Source: Trebonia sp.
GTDB lineage: Bacteria > Actinomycetota > Actinomycetes > Streptosporangiales > Streptosporangiaceae
Assembly: GCA_030043595.1 (NCBI GenBank)
Contig: JASHXJ010000206.1
Span: 1-7,253, forward strand
DNA: 7,253 nucleotides
Reading direction: 5' to 3'
Shown here: positions 1 to 5,499 of the stretch, in pieces
Position numbering within the stretch: position 1 is the stretch's first letter
How the letters are laid out: each line of letters begins with the position of its first letter
Notes under the pieces: generated by a model
Told to the model about the DNA's origin: nothing
Databases searched by the model: none
Seen by the model: the letters and a program-made list of their open reading frames with translations, nothing else
Position numbers and translations under genes: made by a program

Positions 1-616
1 CAGAGACCGAGATCGCGGCGAGCACCTTGCCGCCCGCCCCGCGCACCGGGGCCGACACCGAGGCTACGCCGGGCTCGCGCTCGGCGGCGCTCGCCGCCCA
101 GCCGCGTCTGCGCACGCTGGCCAGCGTGGCGGCGGTGAACTTGGCGCCGCGCAGGACCCGGTGCATCCGCTCGCCTTCTTCCCAGGCGAGCAGCACCTGC
201 GCGGCTGAGCCCGCGGTCATCGGCAGCGCCGCGCCGACCGGCACGGTGTCCCGCAGCCCGCTGGCGCGTTCGGCGGCGGCGACGCAGACCCGGACGTCGG
301 CCTGCCTGCGATAGAGCTGGGCGCTCTCGCCGGTGACATCGCGCAGCTGGATCAGCACCGGCTGCGCGAACGCCAGCAGCCGGTCCTCCCCGGCCGCCGA
401 GGCCAGCTCGGCGACCCGCGGGCCGAGGACGAACCTGCCCTGGACATCGCGGGCGAGCAGCCGGTGATGCTCCAGGGCCACGGCGATGCGGTGCGTTGTC
501 GGCCTGGCCAGGCCCGTGGCCTTGACCAGCTGGGCGAGGCTGGCCGGGCCGCTCTCCACGGCCGCGAGCACGCAAACGGCTTTGTCCAGTACGCCGACAC
601 CACTACTATTGCTCAT
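1..616 (-). CDS. ndgR: IclR-family transcriptional regulator NdgR/LtbR type (C-terminus cut by window edge)
   Basis: DNA-binding regulator of leucine biosynthesis. Known family members (NdgR in Streptomyces, LtbR in Corynebacterium) bind upstream of leuCD. The frame is open from the ATG at 616-614 through 205 codons to the window edge. Family members are about 240 aa, so roughly 30-35 C-terminal residues are missing. The N-terminal winged helix-turn-helix spans about residues 9-65, with LAQLVKATGLARPTTHRI as the recognition segment. The IclR effector-binding domain starts near residue 75 and includes TGESAQLYRR (95-104), LPMTAGSAAQ (131-140) and the family-typical SVSAPVRG (186-193). The gene is divergent from leuC with 77 bp between the start codons. 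No Shine-Dalgarno precedes the ATG, and a promoter candidate places transcription start on the ATG itself, so a leaderless mRNA is likely. Autoregulation is inferred from the palindrome inside that promoter. The family call is firm; the exact orthology rests on sequence memory and synteny. Confidence 0.93.
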   Translation of the reverse strand, partial: MSNSSGVGVLDKAVCVLAAVESGPASLAQLVKATGLARPTTHRIAVALEHHRLLARDVQGRFVLGPRVAELASAAGEDRLLAFAQPVLIQLRDVTGESAQLYRRQADVRVCVAAAERASGLRDTVPVGAALPMTAGSAAQVLLAWEEGERMHRVLRGAKFTAATLASVRRRGWAASAAEREPGVASVSAPVRGAGGKVLAAISVS

Positions 617-651
617 GTGCTGATACTGCCGTCTCAATATTTGAGAGGCAA
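616..651 (-). promoter_or_regulatory. ndgR promoter candidate, leaderless
   Basis: Read on the minus strand, a -35 TTGCCT (651-646) is followed by a 17-bp spacer and a -10 CAGTAT (628-623). Six bases later comes A616, the first base of the ndgR ATG. Both hexamers match the sigma-70/HrdB consensus at 4 of 6 positions. The spacing and the absence of a ribosome binding site both point to a leaderless transcript. This is a prediction from sequence only. Confidence 0.5.
627..650. promoter_or_regulatory. Palindromic operator, probable NdgR/LtbR binding site
   Basis: An imperfect inverted repeat has arms TCTCAA (632-637) and TTGAGA (641-646) around TAT. It extends outward as TGCC (627-630) and GGCA (647-650), with one unpaired G at 631, giving 10 matching bases per arm. 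It lies between the -35 and -10 of the ndgR promoter candidate and 44 bp upstream of the leuC start. A dimeric IclR protein bound here could control both divergent genes. The dyad is visible in the sequence; the identity of the binding protein is inferred from position and family. Confidence 0.6.
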
Positions 652-693
652 GCGCAAAGCACAGCAAGCCGTCGGTCTTAGGGAGATAACGCT

Positions 694-2121
694 ATGAGCA
701 GCGCGGCTCAAACGCTCGCGGAGAAGATCTGGGACGCCCACGTCGTGCGCCGTGGGCAGGGTGAGCCGGACCTGCTCTATATCGACCTGCACCTCCTGCA
801 CGAGGTCACCAGCCCGCAGGCCTTCGACGGCCTGCGGGCCGCGGGGCGGAAGGTCCGGCGGCCGGACCTGACGATCGCAACCGAAGACCACAACGTCCCG
901 ACGACAGGGATCACCGGTCCCGGCGTGCCGCTGTCCGGCCCGGGCAGCCCGGTGACCGACCCGGTATCGCGGGCGCAGGTTGAGGCGCTGCGCAAGAACG
1001 CCGCCGAGTTCGGAGTCCGGCTGCATCCGATGGGTGATGCCGGGCAGGGCATCGTGCACGTGATCGGGCCGCAGCTCGGGCTGACCCAGCCGGGCCTGAC
1101 GATCGTCTGCGGTGACTCGCACACGTCGACGCACGGTGCGTTCGGCGCGCTGGCGTTCGGCATCGGCACCAGCGAGGTGGAGCACGTGCTCGCCACCCAG
1201 ACGCTGCCGCAGGTCCGGCCGAAGATGATGGCCGTCAACGTCGAGGGCGCGCTGCCGGACGGGGTGAGCGCGAAGGACCTGATACTGGCGATCATCGCGC
1301 AGATCGGCACCGGCGGCGGCCAGGGCCACGTCATCGAGTACCGGGGCGAGGCCATCAGGTCGCTGCCCATGGACGGCCGGCTCACCGTCTGCAACATGTC
1401 CATCGAGGCAGGGGCGCGGGCCGGCCTGATCGCGCCCGACGACGTGACGTTCGGCTACCTCGAGGGCCGGCCGCACGCCCCGGCGGGCCCGGGATGGGAA
1501 GCGGCGCTTGAGTACTGGCGGTCGCTGCCCACCGACGAGGGCGCCGTCTTCGACCACTCGGTCACGGTGGACGCGGGCGCGCTGACCCCGTACGTGACAT
1601 GGGGGACCAACCCCGGGCAGGCGCTGCCGCTCTCCGCCTCGGTGCCAGACCCCGCGTCGACCCCCGACCCGGCCGCCACGACCAGGGCGCTGGAGTACAT
1701 GGGCCTGACGGCGGGCACCCCGCTGCGTGACATAGCGGTGGACACGGTGTTCGTCGGGTCCTGTACCAACGGGCGGATCTCGGACCTGCGCGCCGCCGCC
1801 GAGGTGCTCCGCGGCCGCCGTGTCGCGCCCGGCGTCCGCATGCTCGTCGTCCCGGGTTCCATGCAGGTGCGCGCGCAGGCCGAGGCCGAGGGCCTGGGCG
1901 AGGTCTTCACCGCGGCGGGCGCGGAGTGGCGGTCGGCCGGCTGCTCGATGTGCCTGGGCATGAACCCGGACACGCTGTCCCCCGGCGAGCGCAGCGCATC
2001 GACCTCGAACCGGAACTTCGAGGGCCGTCAGGGCAAGGGCGGGCGTACCCACCTGGTGTCGCCCGGTGTCGCCGCCGCTACCGCCGTCACGGGCCGGCTG
2101 ACCGCGCCGGCCGACCTGTGA
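694..2121 (+). CDS. leuC: 3-isopropylmalate dehydratase large subunit
   Basis: LeuC is the catalytic [4Fe-4S] subunit of cytoplasmic isopropylmalate isomerase, which converts 2-isopropylmalate to 3-isopropylmalate in leucine biosynthesis as a partner of LeuD. The 475-aa product is close to full family length (E. coli about 466). The aconitase-superfamily motifs are intact: EDHNVPT (64-70), GDSHTSTHGAFG (140-151), and the cluster-ligand cysteines C357 (GSCTNGR), C417 and C420 (AGCSMCLG). The 60 and 3 residue spacings match the E. coli enzyme. The ATG at 694 is preceded by an AGGGAG-type ribosome binding site (680-685) with an 8-nt gap. The gene is followed after 40 bp by leuD. One oddity is a Gly/Pro-rich insertion at residues 75-88, made of two imperfect seven-residue copies. 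The leuC promoter is not obvious: TTGAGA (641-646) could be a -35, but no good -10 follows at 16-18 bp. Confidence 0.98.
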   Translation: MSSAAQTLAEKIWDAHVVRRGQGEPDLLYIDLHLLHEVTSPQAFDGLRAAGRKVRRPDLTIATEDHNVPTTGITGPGVPLSGPGSPVTDPVSRAQVEALRKNAAEFGVRLHPMGDAGQGIVHVIGPQLGLTQPGLTIVCGDSHTSTHGAFGALAFGIGTSEVEHVLATQTLPQVRPKMMAVNVEGALPDGVSAKDLILAIIAQIGTGGGQGHVIEYRGEAIRSLPMDGRLTVCNMSIEAGARAGLIAPDDVTFGYLEGRPHAPAGPGWEAALEYWRSLPTDEGAVFDHSVTVDAGALTPYVTWGTNPGQALPLSASVPDPASTPDPAATTRALEYMGLTAGTPLRDIAVDTVFVGSCTNGRISDLRAAAEVLRGRRVAPGVRMLVVPGSMQVRAQAEAEGLGEVFTAAGAEWRSAGCSMCLGMNPDTLSPGERSASTSNRNFEGRQGKGGRTHLVSPGVAAATAVTGRLTAPADL

Positions 2122-2161
2122 CGCGCGCCGACCGCACAAACAGCAGAAGGAGAGACTCCTG

Positions 2162-2767
2162 ATGGAACCATTCGTCACGCACACCGGCCGTGCGGTGCCG
2201 CTGCGGCGCAGCAACGTGGACACCGACCAGATCATCCCGGCTGTCTACCTCAAGCGGGTCAGCCGGGAAGGGTTCGGCGACGGGCTGTTCGCCGCCTGGC
2301 GCGAGAACCCGTCGTTCGTGCTGAACCAGCCCCGGTACGACGGGGCCACCATCCTGGTGGCCGACACGGACTTCGGCATCGGGTCGTCCCGTGAGCACGC
2401 GGTCTGGGCGCTCATGGACTACGGCTTCCGCGCGGTGATCGCGCCGCGGTTCGGCGACATCTTCCGGACCAACGCCACCAAGGCGGGGCTGCTCCCGGTG
2501 GTGCTGCCGGAGAAGGCGGTCGCGCTCATCCAGGACGCGGCGGAAGCCGAGCCGCCGGGCTCGGTGACCGTGGACCTGCAGGGGCGTGAAGTGCGCGTGG
2601 CGGGGGGCGGCCTCGCCGACCCGCTGGCCGAGCCGTTCGAGATCGACGACTACACGCGCTGGCGGCTGATGGAAGGCCTGGACGACATCGGGCTGACCCT
2701 GCGGCACGAGGACGCGATCACGGTGTTCGAGACCGCCCGGCCGGCCTGGCTGCCGGTCACCCTTTAG
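2162..2767 (+). CDS. leuD: 3-isopropylmalate dehydratase small subunit
   Basis: LeuD is the swivelling small subunit that completes the isopropylmalate isomerase active site together with LeuC. The 201-aa product equals the usual length. Visible motifs are RSNVDTDQIIPAVYLKR (16-32), the substrate-recognition loop FGIGSSREHA (71-80), and PRFGDIFRTNATKAGLLP (95-112). The ATG at 2162 has a strong ribosome binding site, AAGGAGA (2147-2153), with an 8-nt gap. leuD lies 40 bp after the leuC stop and is almost certainly co-transcribed with it, so its regulation should follow the palindrome upstream of leuC. A large hairpin begins 65 bp after the TAG stop and probably ends the operon. Nothing in the protein looks unusual. 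Confidence 0.98.
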   Translation: MEPFVTHTGRAVPLRRSNVDTDQIIPAVYLKRVSREGFGDGLFAAWRENPSFVLNQPRYDGATILVADTDFGIGSSREHAVWALMDYGFRAVIAPRFGDIFRTNATKAGLLPVVLPEKAVALIQDAAEAEPPGSVTVDLQGREVRVAGGGLADPLAEPFEIDDYTRWRLMEGLDDIGLTLRHEDAITVFETARPAWLPVTL

Positions 2768-2784
2768 CCGGTACCGCGCGGAAT

Positions 2785-2804
2785 GTGCCGGAATGCGACG
2801 GCAC
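2785..2804 (+). repeat. Small inverted repeat after leuD
   Basis: GTGCCG (2785-2790) and CGGCAC (2799-2804) form a perfect 6-bp stem around an 8-nt loop, starting 17 bp after the leuD stop. There is no T-tract. It may be a minor element of the leuCD 3' end, next to the much stronger hairpin at 2832-2876. Confidence 0.35.
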
Positions 2805-2817
2805 GGCTAGCCTGAGC

Positions 2818-2831
2818 CGAATTCGAATTCG
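2818..2831. repeat. 14-bp perfect palindrome (two overlapping-type GAATTC units)
   Basis: The sequence CGAATTCGAATTCG reads the same on both strands and contains two adjacent GAATTC units. It directly abuts the left arm of the hairpin at 2832-2876. It is AT-rich against a GC-rich background, so it is either a protein-binding site or part of the structured leuD 3' region. Function unknown. Confidence 0.4.
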
Positions 2832-2876
2832 CCTATTCGCGGGCCAATCGCCGTGCGCGATTGCCCCGCGAATAGG
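2832..2876. terminator. Strong hairpin, probable leuCD terminator
   Basis: A 12-bp perfect arm (2832-2843, CCTATTCGCGGG) pairs with 2865-2876. One C-C mismatch (2844/2864) follows, then a 7-bp inner stem (CAATCGC 2845-2851 with GCGATTG 2857-2863) and a 5-nt loop. This makes about 19 paired bases over 45 nt. No U-tract follows, so it would be a tail-less terminator of the kind often assigned in actinobacteria, or an mRNA 3'-end stabiliser. It starts 65 bp after the leuD stop. The structure is certain; the role is inferred. Confidence 0.6.
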
Positions 2877-2906
2877 GCAAATTGCGGTATCCTGTTGGCT
2901 GTCCGG

Positions 2907-2934
2907 GTGACTTTCCCGCCATACGGGATACTAT
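2907..2934 (+). promoter_or_regulatory. Promoter candidate with dyad over the -10
   Basis: GTGACT (2907-2912) and TACTAT (2929-2934) are separated by 16 bp, and each matches the consensus hexamers at 4 of 6 positions. The -10 sits inside a perfect inverted repeat GGGATA-C-TATCCC (2925-2937), which could be an operator. Transcription would start near 2941, giving either a hup leader of about 315 nt or an independent small RNA. Weak evidence, sequence only. Confidence 0.3.
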
Positions 2935-3152
2935 CCCTGGGAAAAGTGCCGCGGCAGGCCCCGGGGCAGCGGGTTACTTGCCCTATGCGGCAGGCCGGCC
3001 TCGGCAATCAGCGCTGCCAGACCCGCCCGAGCGCTGCAGACGGCCGGAAATACTGCGCTGCTTAATGAGTGGGTTTTCCCCTTATGAGCCTTTTTCCGTG
3101 CCGCGAAACCCTTGCTGACGGCCGACACGCAGGGCAATATTTTCAAAGGTTA

Positions 3153-3181
3153 TTGTGTAGCCGAGCTCGATCGCCTAATTT
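3153..3181 (+). promoter_or_regulatory. Promoter candidate proximal to hup
   Basis: TTGTGT (3153-3158) and TAATTT (3176-3181) are separated by exactly 17 bp. The -10 fits the loose actinobacterial TANNNT pattern. Transcription would start near 3188, with a leader of about 68 nt ending in the hup ribosome binding site. Each hexamer matches the consensus at only 3 of 6 positions, so this is tentative. Confidence 0.3.
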
Positions 3182-3255
3182 CGGGCTGGTCAGGGGTCGC
3201 GATCCAGGCGAGCAGCCCACGCGGCCTCCCGTTGGGGGAAACGCAGGAGCGAATA

Positions 3256-3588
3256 ATGAACAAGCGTGATCTGATCGACGCGATCTCGGGCCGCCTGGGG
3301 GACAAGAAGTCCGCGGCCGAGGCGCTGAACGCCGTCCTCGAGACCATCCAGTCGGCCGTGGCAAGCGGCGACAAGGTCGCGATCACCGGATTCGGCGTCT
3401 TCGAGAAGAGCGAGCGCCCAGCCCGTACGGCGCGAAACCCCGCCACCGGAGAGCCGATCGAGGTCGCCGCGTCCTCTGTGCCGAAGTTCCGGCCAGGTGC
3501 GGACTTCAAGGCCCTCGTCAACGGCACCAAGTCGGCCCCCGCGAAGGCGCCGGCCAAGCCGGCCGCAAAGACCGGCAAGAAGAAGTAA
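3256..3588 (+). CDS. hup: HU-family nucleoid-associated DNA-binding protein with basic C-terminal tail
   Basis: HU is a histone-like dimer that bends and compacts DNA in the nucleoid. The 110-aa product starts with the canonical MNKRDLIDAI. The fold is complete: helices (2-40), GFGVF (45-49), and the beta-arm with RNPATGE (60-66), whose P62 corresponds to the intercalating proline. The core ends in KFRPGADFKALVNG (77-90). Residues 91-110 form a tail of Lys, Ala and Pro ending in KKK, a short version of the basic tails of actinobacterial HupS/HupB. The start at 3256 is chosen over an in-frame codon at 3112 because the HU fold begins here and AGGAG (3245-3249) sits 6 nt upstream. From memory, hupS lies beside leuCD in Streptomyces as well, so this is probably the HupS orthologue. 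It appears monocistronic, with its own terminator. Confidence 0.96.
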   Translation: MNKRDLIDAISGRLGDKKSAAEALNAVLETIQSAVASGDKVAITGFGVFEKSERPARTARNPATGEPIEVAASSVPKFRPGADFKALVNGTKSAPAKAPAKPAAKTGKKK

Positions 3589-3601
3589 CGACGCGCGACG
3601 C

Positions 3602-3643
3602 GACGGGCGGCGGTGCGGGGAATGGTGCCTCGCTGCCGCCGTC
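3602..3643 (+). terminator. Two-part hairpin terminator after hup
   Basis: The outer arms GACGGGCGGC (3602-3611) and GCCGCCGTC (3635-3643) pair with one bulged G. The inner arms GCGGGG (3615-3620) and CCTCGC (3628-3633) pair with one G-U wobble around a 7-nt loop. The structure begins 13 bp after the hup stop and has no U-tract. A GC-rich hairpin of this kind is a plausible actinobacterial terminator. Confidence 0.5.
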
Positions 3644-3734
3644 TGCCGTCCTCGCGGTCCAGCCGTGCGCAACCGGCAGGCGGCCGAAACGGTCTTTACC
3701 GATGGCATTAATACATGTCACGGTGAAGGACATC

Positions 3735-4250
3735 ATGAAACGCACTCTCCGCGCGCCGGCCGCCATCGCCGGGATCGCCATTGCCAGCCTCGGCCTCGCT
3801 CTTGGCCTCGTCCTGTCCGCTCCGGCCGGGGCGGCGACCACGCATGCCGCCGGGACCGCGGCCGCGGCCGCGAAGGGCCCGCAGTATGTCCTGCTCGACT
3901 GCGCGTCCAAAGCCCAGGTGAAGCCTGGGACCATCGTGCTCGCCTGCGCGGACGCGGGAATCGGCCTGCAGAACCTGCACTGGACGAGCTGGACGGGCAA
4001 GCTCGCCAGCGCCTACGGCACCGAGTGGGAGAACGACTGCACGCCGAATTGCGCCGCCGGGCACTTCCGCCATTACCCGGCGCTGGCCGTGCTGTGGGGC
4101 AGCGCCAGCGTCAAGGGACACCCTGCCGAGCGGCATTACACGGAGGTCACGCTCATCTACCCGGGAGCGCGCCCGCCGTACTACACGGTCGTCAAGGGCA
4201 AGGTCGTGACCACGTACCCGGTCACGCAGACGATGGCCCTGTGGCCCTGA
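3735..4250 (+). CDS. Secreted four-cysteine protein of unknown function
   Basis: A 171-aa exported protein. A typical Sec signal peptide has a basic start (MKRTLR), a hydrophobic core (about 8-28) and an AGA/AGAA cleavage site near 33-34. An Ala-rich linker follows to about residue 47. The mature domain contains C56, C71 (VLACADAG), C102 and C106 (NDCTPNCAAGHF), suggesting two disulfides, plus LHWTSW (81-86). This pattern (laCaD, W-x-x-W, NxCxPxCAxGxF) recalls a small exported domain common in soil actinomycetes; I know no function for it. The start at 3735 is chosen because GAAGGA (3725-3730) precedes it by 4 nt and the signal peptide begins here; an in-frame ATG at 3702 has no such site. 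TAATAC (3709-3714) could be a -10, but no clear -35 was found. The gene converges on ddl, with 9 bp between the stops. Reality of the gene is likely; function unassigned. Confidence 0.85.
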   Translation: MKRTLRAPAAIAGIAIASLGLALGLVLSAPAGAATTHAAGTAAAAAKGPQYVLLDCASKAQVKPGTIVLACADAGIGLQNLHWTSWTGKLASAYGTEWENDCTPNCAAGHFRHYPALAVLWGSASVKGHPAERHYTEVTLIYPGARPPYYTVVKGKVVTTYPVTQTMALWP

Positions 4251-4259
4251 CGCCGGGCG

Positions 4260-5396
4260 CTAGCGCGGTCCGGCCGGCTTGCGCAGCGCGCTGGTGATGA
4301 TGCGGTCGATGAGCTCGGGCAGCGGCAGGCCGCTCGCCGCCCACATCATCGGGAACCCGGACGCGGGGGTCATCCCTGGCATCGTGTTGATCTCGTTGAT
4401 GAGGATCTCGCCGCCGGGGGTGTAGAAGAAGTCCACCCGGGCCAGCCCCTCGCAGGAGATGGCGTCGAACGCCGCGCAGGCGAGCTGGCGTACCCGCTCG
4501 GCGGCGGCGCCGGGTATCGGCGCGGGGATGATCATGGTGGTCTGCGCGCCCAGGTACTTGGCCGCGAAGTCATAGAACTCCGAATGCGGGTCGATGACGA
4601 CCTGACCGGGCAGGCTCGCCTCCGGCGGCCCGCCGTCGGCGCCCTCGAGCACGGCGCACTCGATTTCGGCGCCCTCGATGGCCGCCTCGACGAGAACCTT
4701 GCGGTCGTACTGGCGCGCGTCCTCGATGGCTGCCTCGAGGTCGGCAAGGCCGCTCACCCGCGTGGTGCCGATGCTGGACCCGCCGCGGGCGGGCTTGACG
4801 AACACCGGCCAGCCCAGCTCGGCGATCTCGTCGAGCACGCGCTTGCGCTCGGCCGCCGGCGCGCCGGCTCCCCAGTCGCGGTCCCTGACCACGACGTACC
4901 GGCCGACCGGCAGCCCGCGTGCCGCGAACAGGATCTTCATGTACTCCTTGTCCATCCCGGCCGCGCTCGCGAGCACGCCCGCCCCGGCGTACCGGATGCC
5001 GGTCATCTCGAGCAGGCCCTGCAGGGTGCCGTCCTCGCCGTAGGGGCCGTGCAGCAGCGGCAGCACCACGTCGACGTCGCCGAAGCCAGGCGGGATCTCA
5101 GCGGGGCCGGTCACCACGAGCGTCCCCGTGCCCAGGCCGGTGCGCGGCGTCACGCAGACGCCGGGGGTGGCGACCGCCTCGACGGACGGCAGCTCGCCGG
5201 AACCGATCGCCAGCCGGGCCGGGTCAGCGGATGTCAGCAGCCACCGGCCGTCGCGCGCTATCCCGATGGGAACGACGTCGTAACGCTCGCGGTCGATGGC
5301 CCCGAGCACGAGGCCGGCGCTGGCGCACGACACCGCGTGCTCCGTGCTCCGGCCGCCGAAGACGACGGCAACCCTGATCTTGTGCCGCTCGCTCAC
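4260..5396 (-). CDS. ddl: D-alanine-D-alanine ligase
   Basis: Cytoplasmic ATP-grasp ligase joining two D-alanines for the peptidoglycan stem peptide. Numbered from the preferred GTG (378 aa), the N-terminal motif is GGRSTEHAVS with E19, followed by HGPYGEDG (116-123). The ATP-binding KPARGGSSIG begins at K201, the catalytic-type FYDFAAKY ends at Y281, and the metal ligands are D322 (RVDFF), E335 and N337 (NEINTMPGMT). All expected Ddl residues are present. The tyrosine in AKY suggests D-Ala-D-Ala rather than D-Ala-D-Lac specificity, by family knowledge. A GTG at 5405 would add three residues, but the ribosome binding site GGGAGG (5410-5405) overlaps it and stands 8 nt from the GTG at 5396. 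It is the last gene of the minus-strand cluster, 103 bp after the PLP enzyme gene. That gap is long enough for its own promoter, but none is convincing. Confidence 0.96.
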   Translation of the reverse strand: MSERHKIRVAVVFGGRSTEHAVSCASAGLVLGAIDRERYDVVPIGIARDGRWLLTSADPARLAIGSGELPSVEAVATPGVCVTPRTGLGTGTLVVTGPAEIPPGFGDVDVVLPLLHGPYGEDGTLQGLLEMTGIRYAGAGVLASAAGMDKEYMKILFAARGLPVGRYVVVRDRDWGAGAPAAERKRVLDEIAELGWPVFVKPARGGSSIGTTRVSGLADLEAAIEDARQYDRKVLVEAAIEGAEIECAVLEGADGGPPEASLPGQVVIDPHSEFYDFAAKYLGAQTTMIIPAPIPGAAAERVRQLACAAFDAISCEGLARVDFFYTPGGEILINEINTMPGMTPASGFPMMWAASGLPLPELIDRIITSALRKPAGPR

Positions 5397-5404
5397 CGCG
5401 CCCA

Positions 5405-5410
5405 CCTCCC
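5405..5410 (-). promoter_or_regulatory. Ribosome binding site that sets the ddl start
   Basis: On the minus strand GGGAGG (5410-5405) shares its last G with a possible GTG at 5405, so it cannot serve that codon. It lies 8 nt before the next in-frame GTG at 5396, which is therefore the likely start. The resulting protein begins MSERHKIRVAVVFGG, a normal Ddl N-terminus. Confidence 0.7.
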
Positions 5411-5499
5411 TGCGTCAGTCAACCCCCAGATCGTAGTGCCTGGCCAGCGGTCCGCAGGCTGCCGCGCGGTTTCGCCAGCGTCCCATCAGGGGTACCCGG

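Larger units (their letters stand above)
2768..3255. other. 488-bp non-coding region between leuD and hup
   Basis: No convincing gene lies here. Short open frames on both strands lack homology I recognise and lack good ribosome binding sites. The region holds the leuD hairpins and the palindrome at 2818-2831. It also holds a GGGATA/TATCCC dyad over a possible -10 (2925-2937), the palindromes TGCCGCGGCA (2947-2956) and GCCCCGGGGC (2958-2967), and short direct repeats between 3010 and 3088. A promoter candidate close to hup completes it. Several stretches (for example 3061-3100 and 3130-3160) are clearly AT-richer than the coding DNA. It most likely acts as the hup regulatory region, possibly with a long 5' leader or a small RNA. 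Confidence 0.6.

Noticed and set aside
641..669. leuC promoter using TTGAGA at 641-646 as -35
   Set aside because: The -35 is good, but the positions 16-18 bp downstream (GC-rich, GCAAGC-like) do not resemble a -10.
634..2235. 533-codon open frame on the minus strand opposite leuC
   Set aside because: It is antisense to an unmistakable leuC. Its product is low-complexity Arg/Gly/Ala/His-rich with no recognisable domain, as expected for the shadow frame of a GC-rich gene.
2853..3118. Two overlapping 70-78 codon plus-strand frames upstream of hup
   Set aside because: No good ribosome binding site, no recognisable domain, and overlap with palindromes and repeats; better seen as non-coding.
3112..3255. 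N-terminal extension of the HU protein from an upstream in-frame start
   Set aside because: HU proteins begin at MNKRDLI, the ribosome binding site is immediately before 3256, and the 48 extra residues have no HU-like sequence.
4252..4274. Possible bidirectional terminator between the secreted protein gene and ddl
   Set aside because: Only a 5-bp GCCGG/CCGGC stem with a 13-nt loop around the palindrome GCGCTAGCGC; too weak in GC-rich DNA, although the convergent ends make some terminator likely.
5430..5452. Separate promoter for ddl in the 103-bp gap (minus-strand -10 TACGAT)
   Set aside because: The -10 is acceptable but the only -35 at 16 bp (CTGCGG) is poor, so I do not call it.
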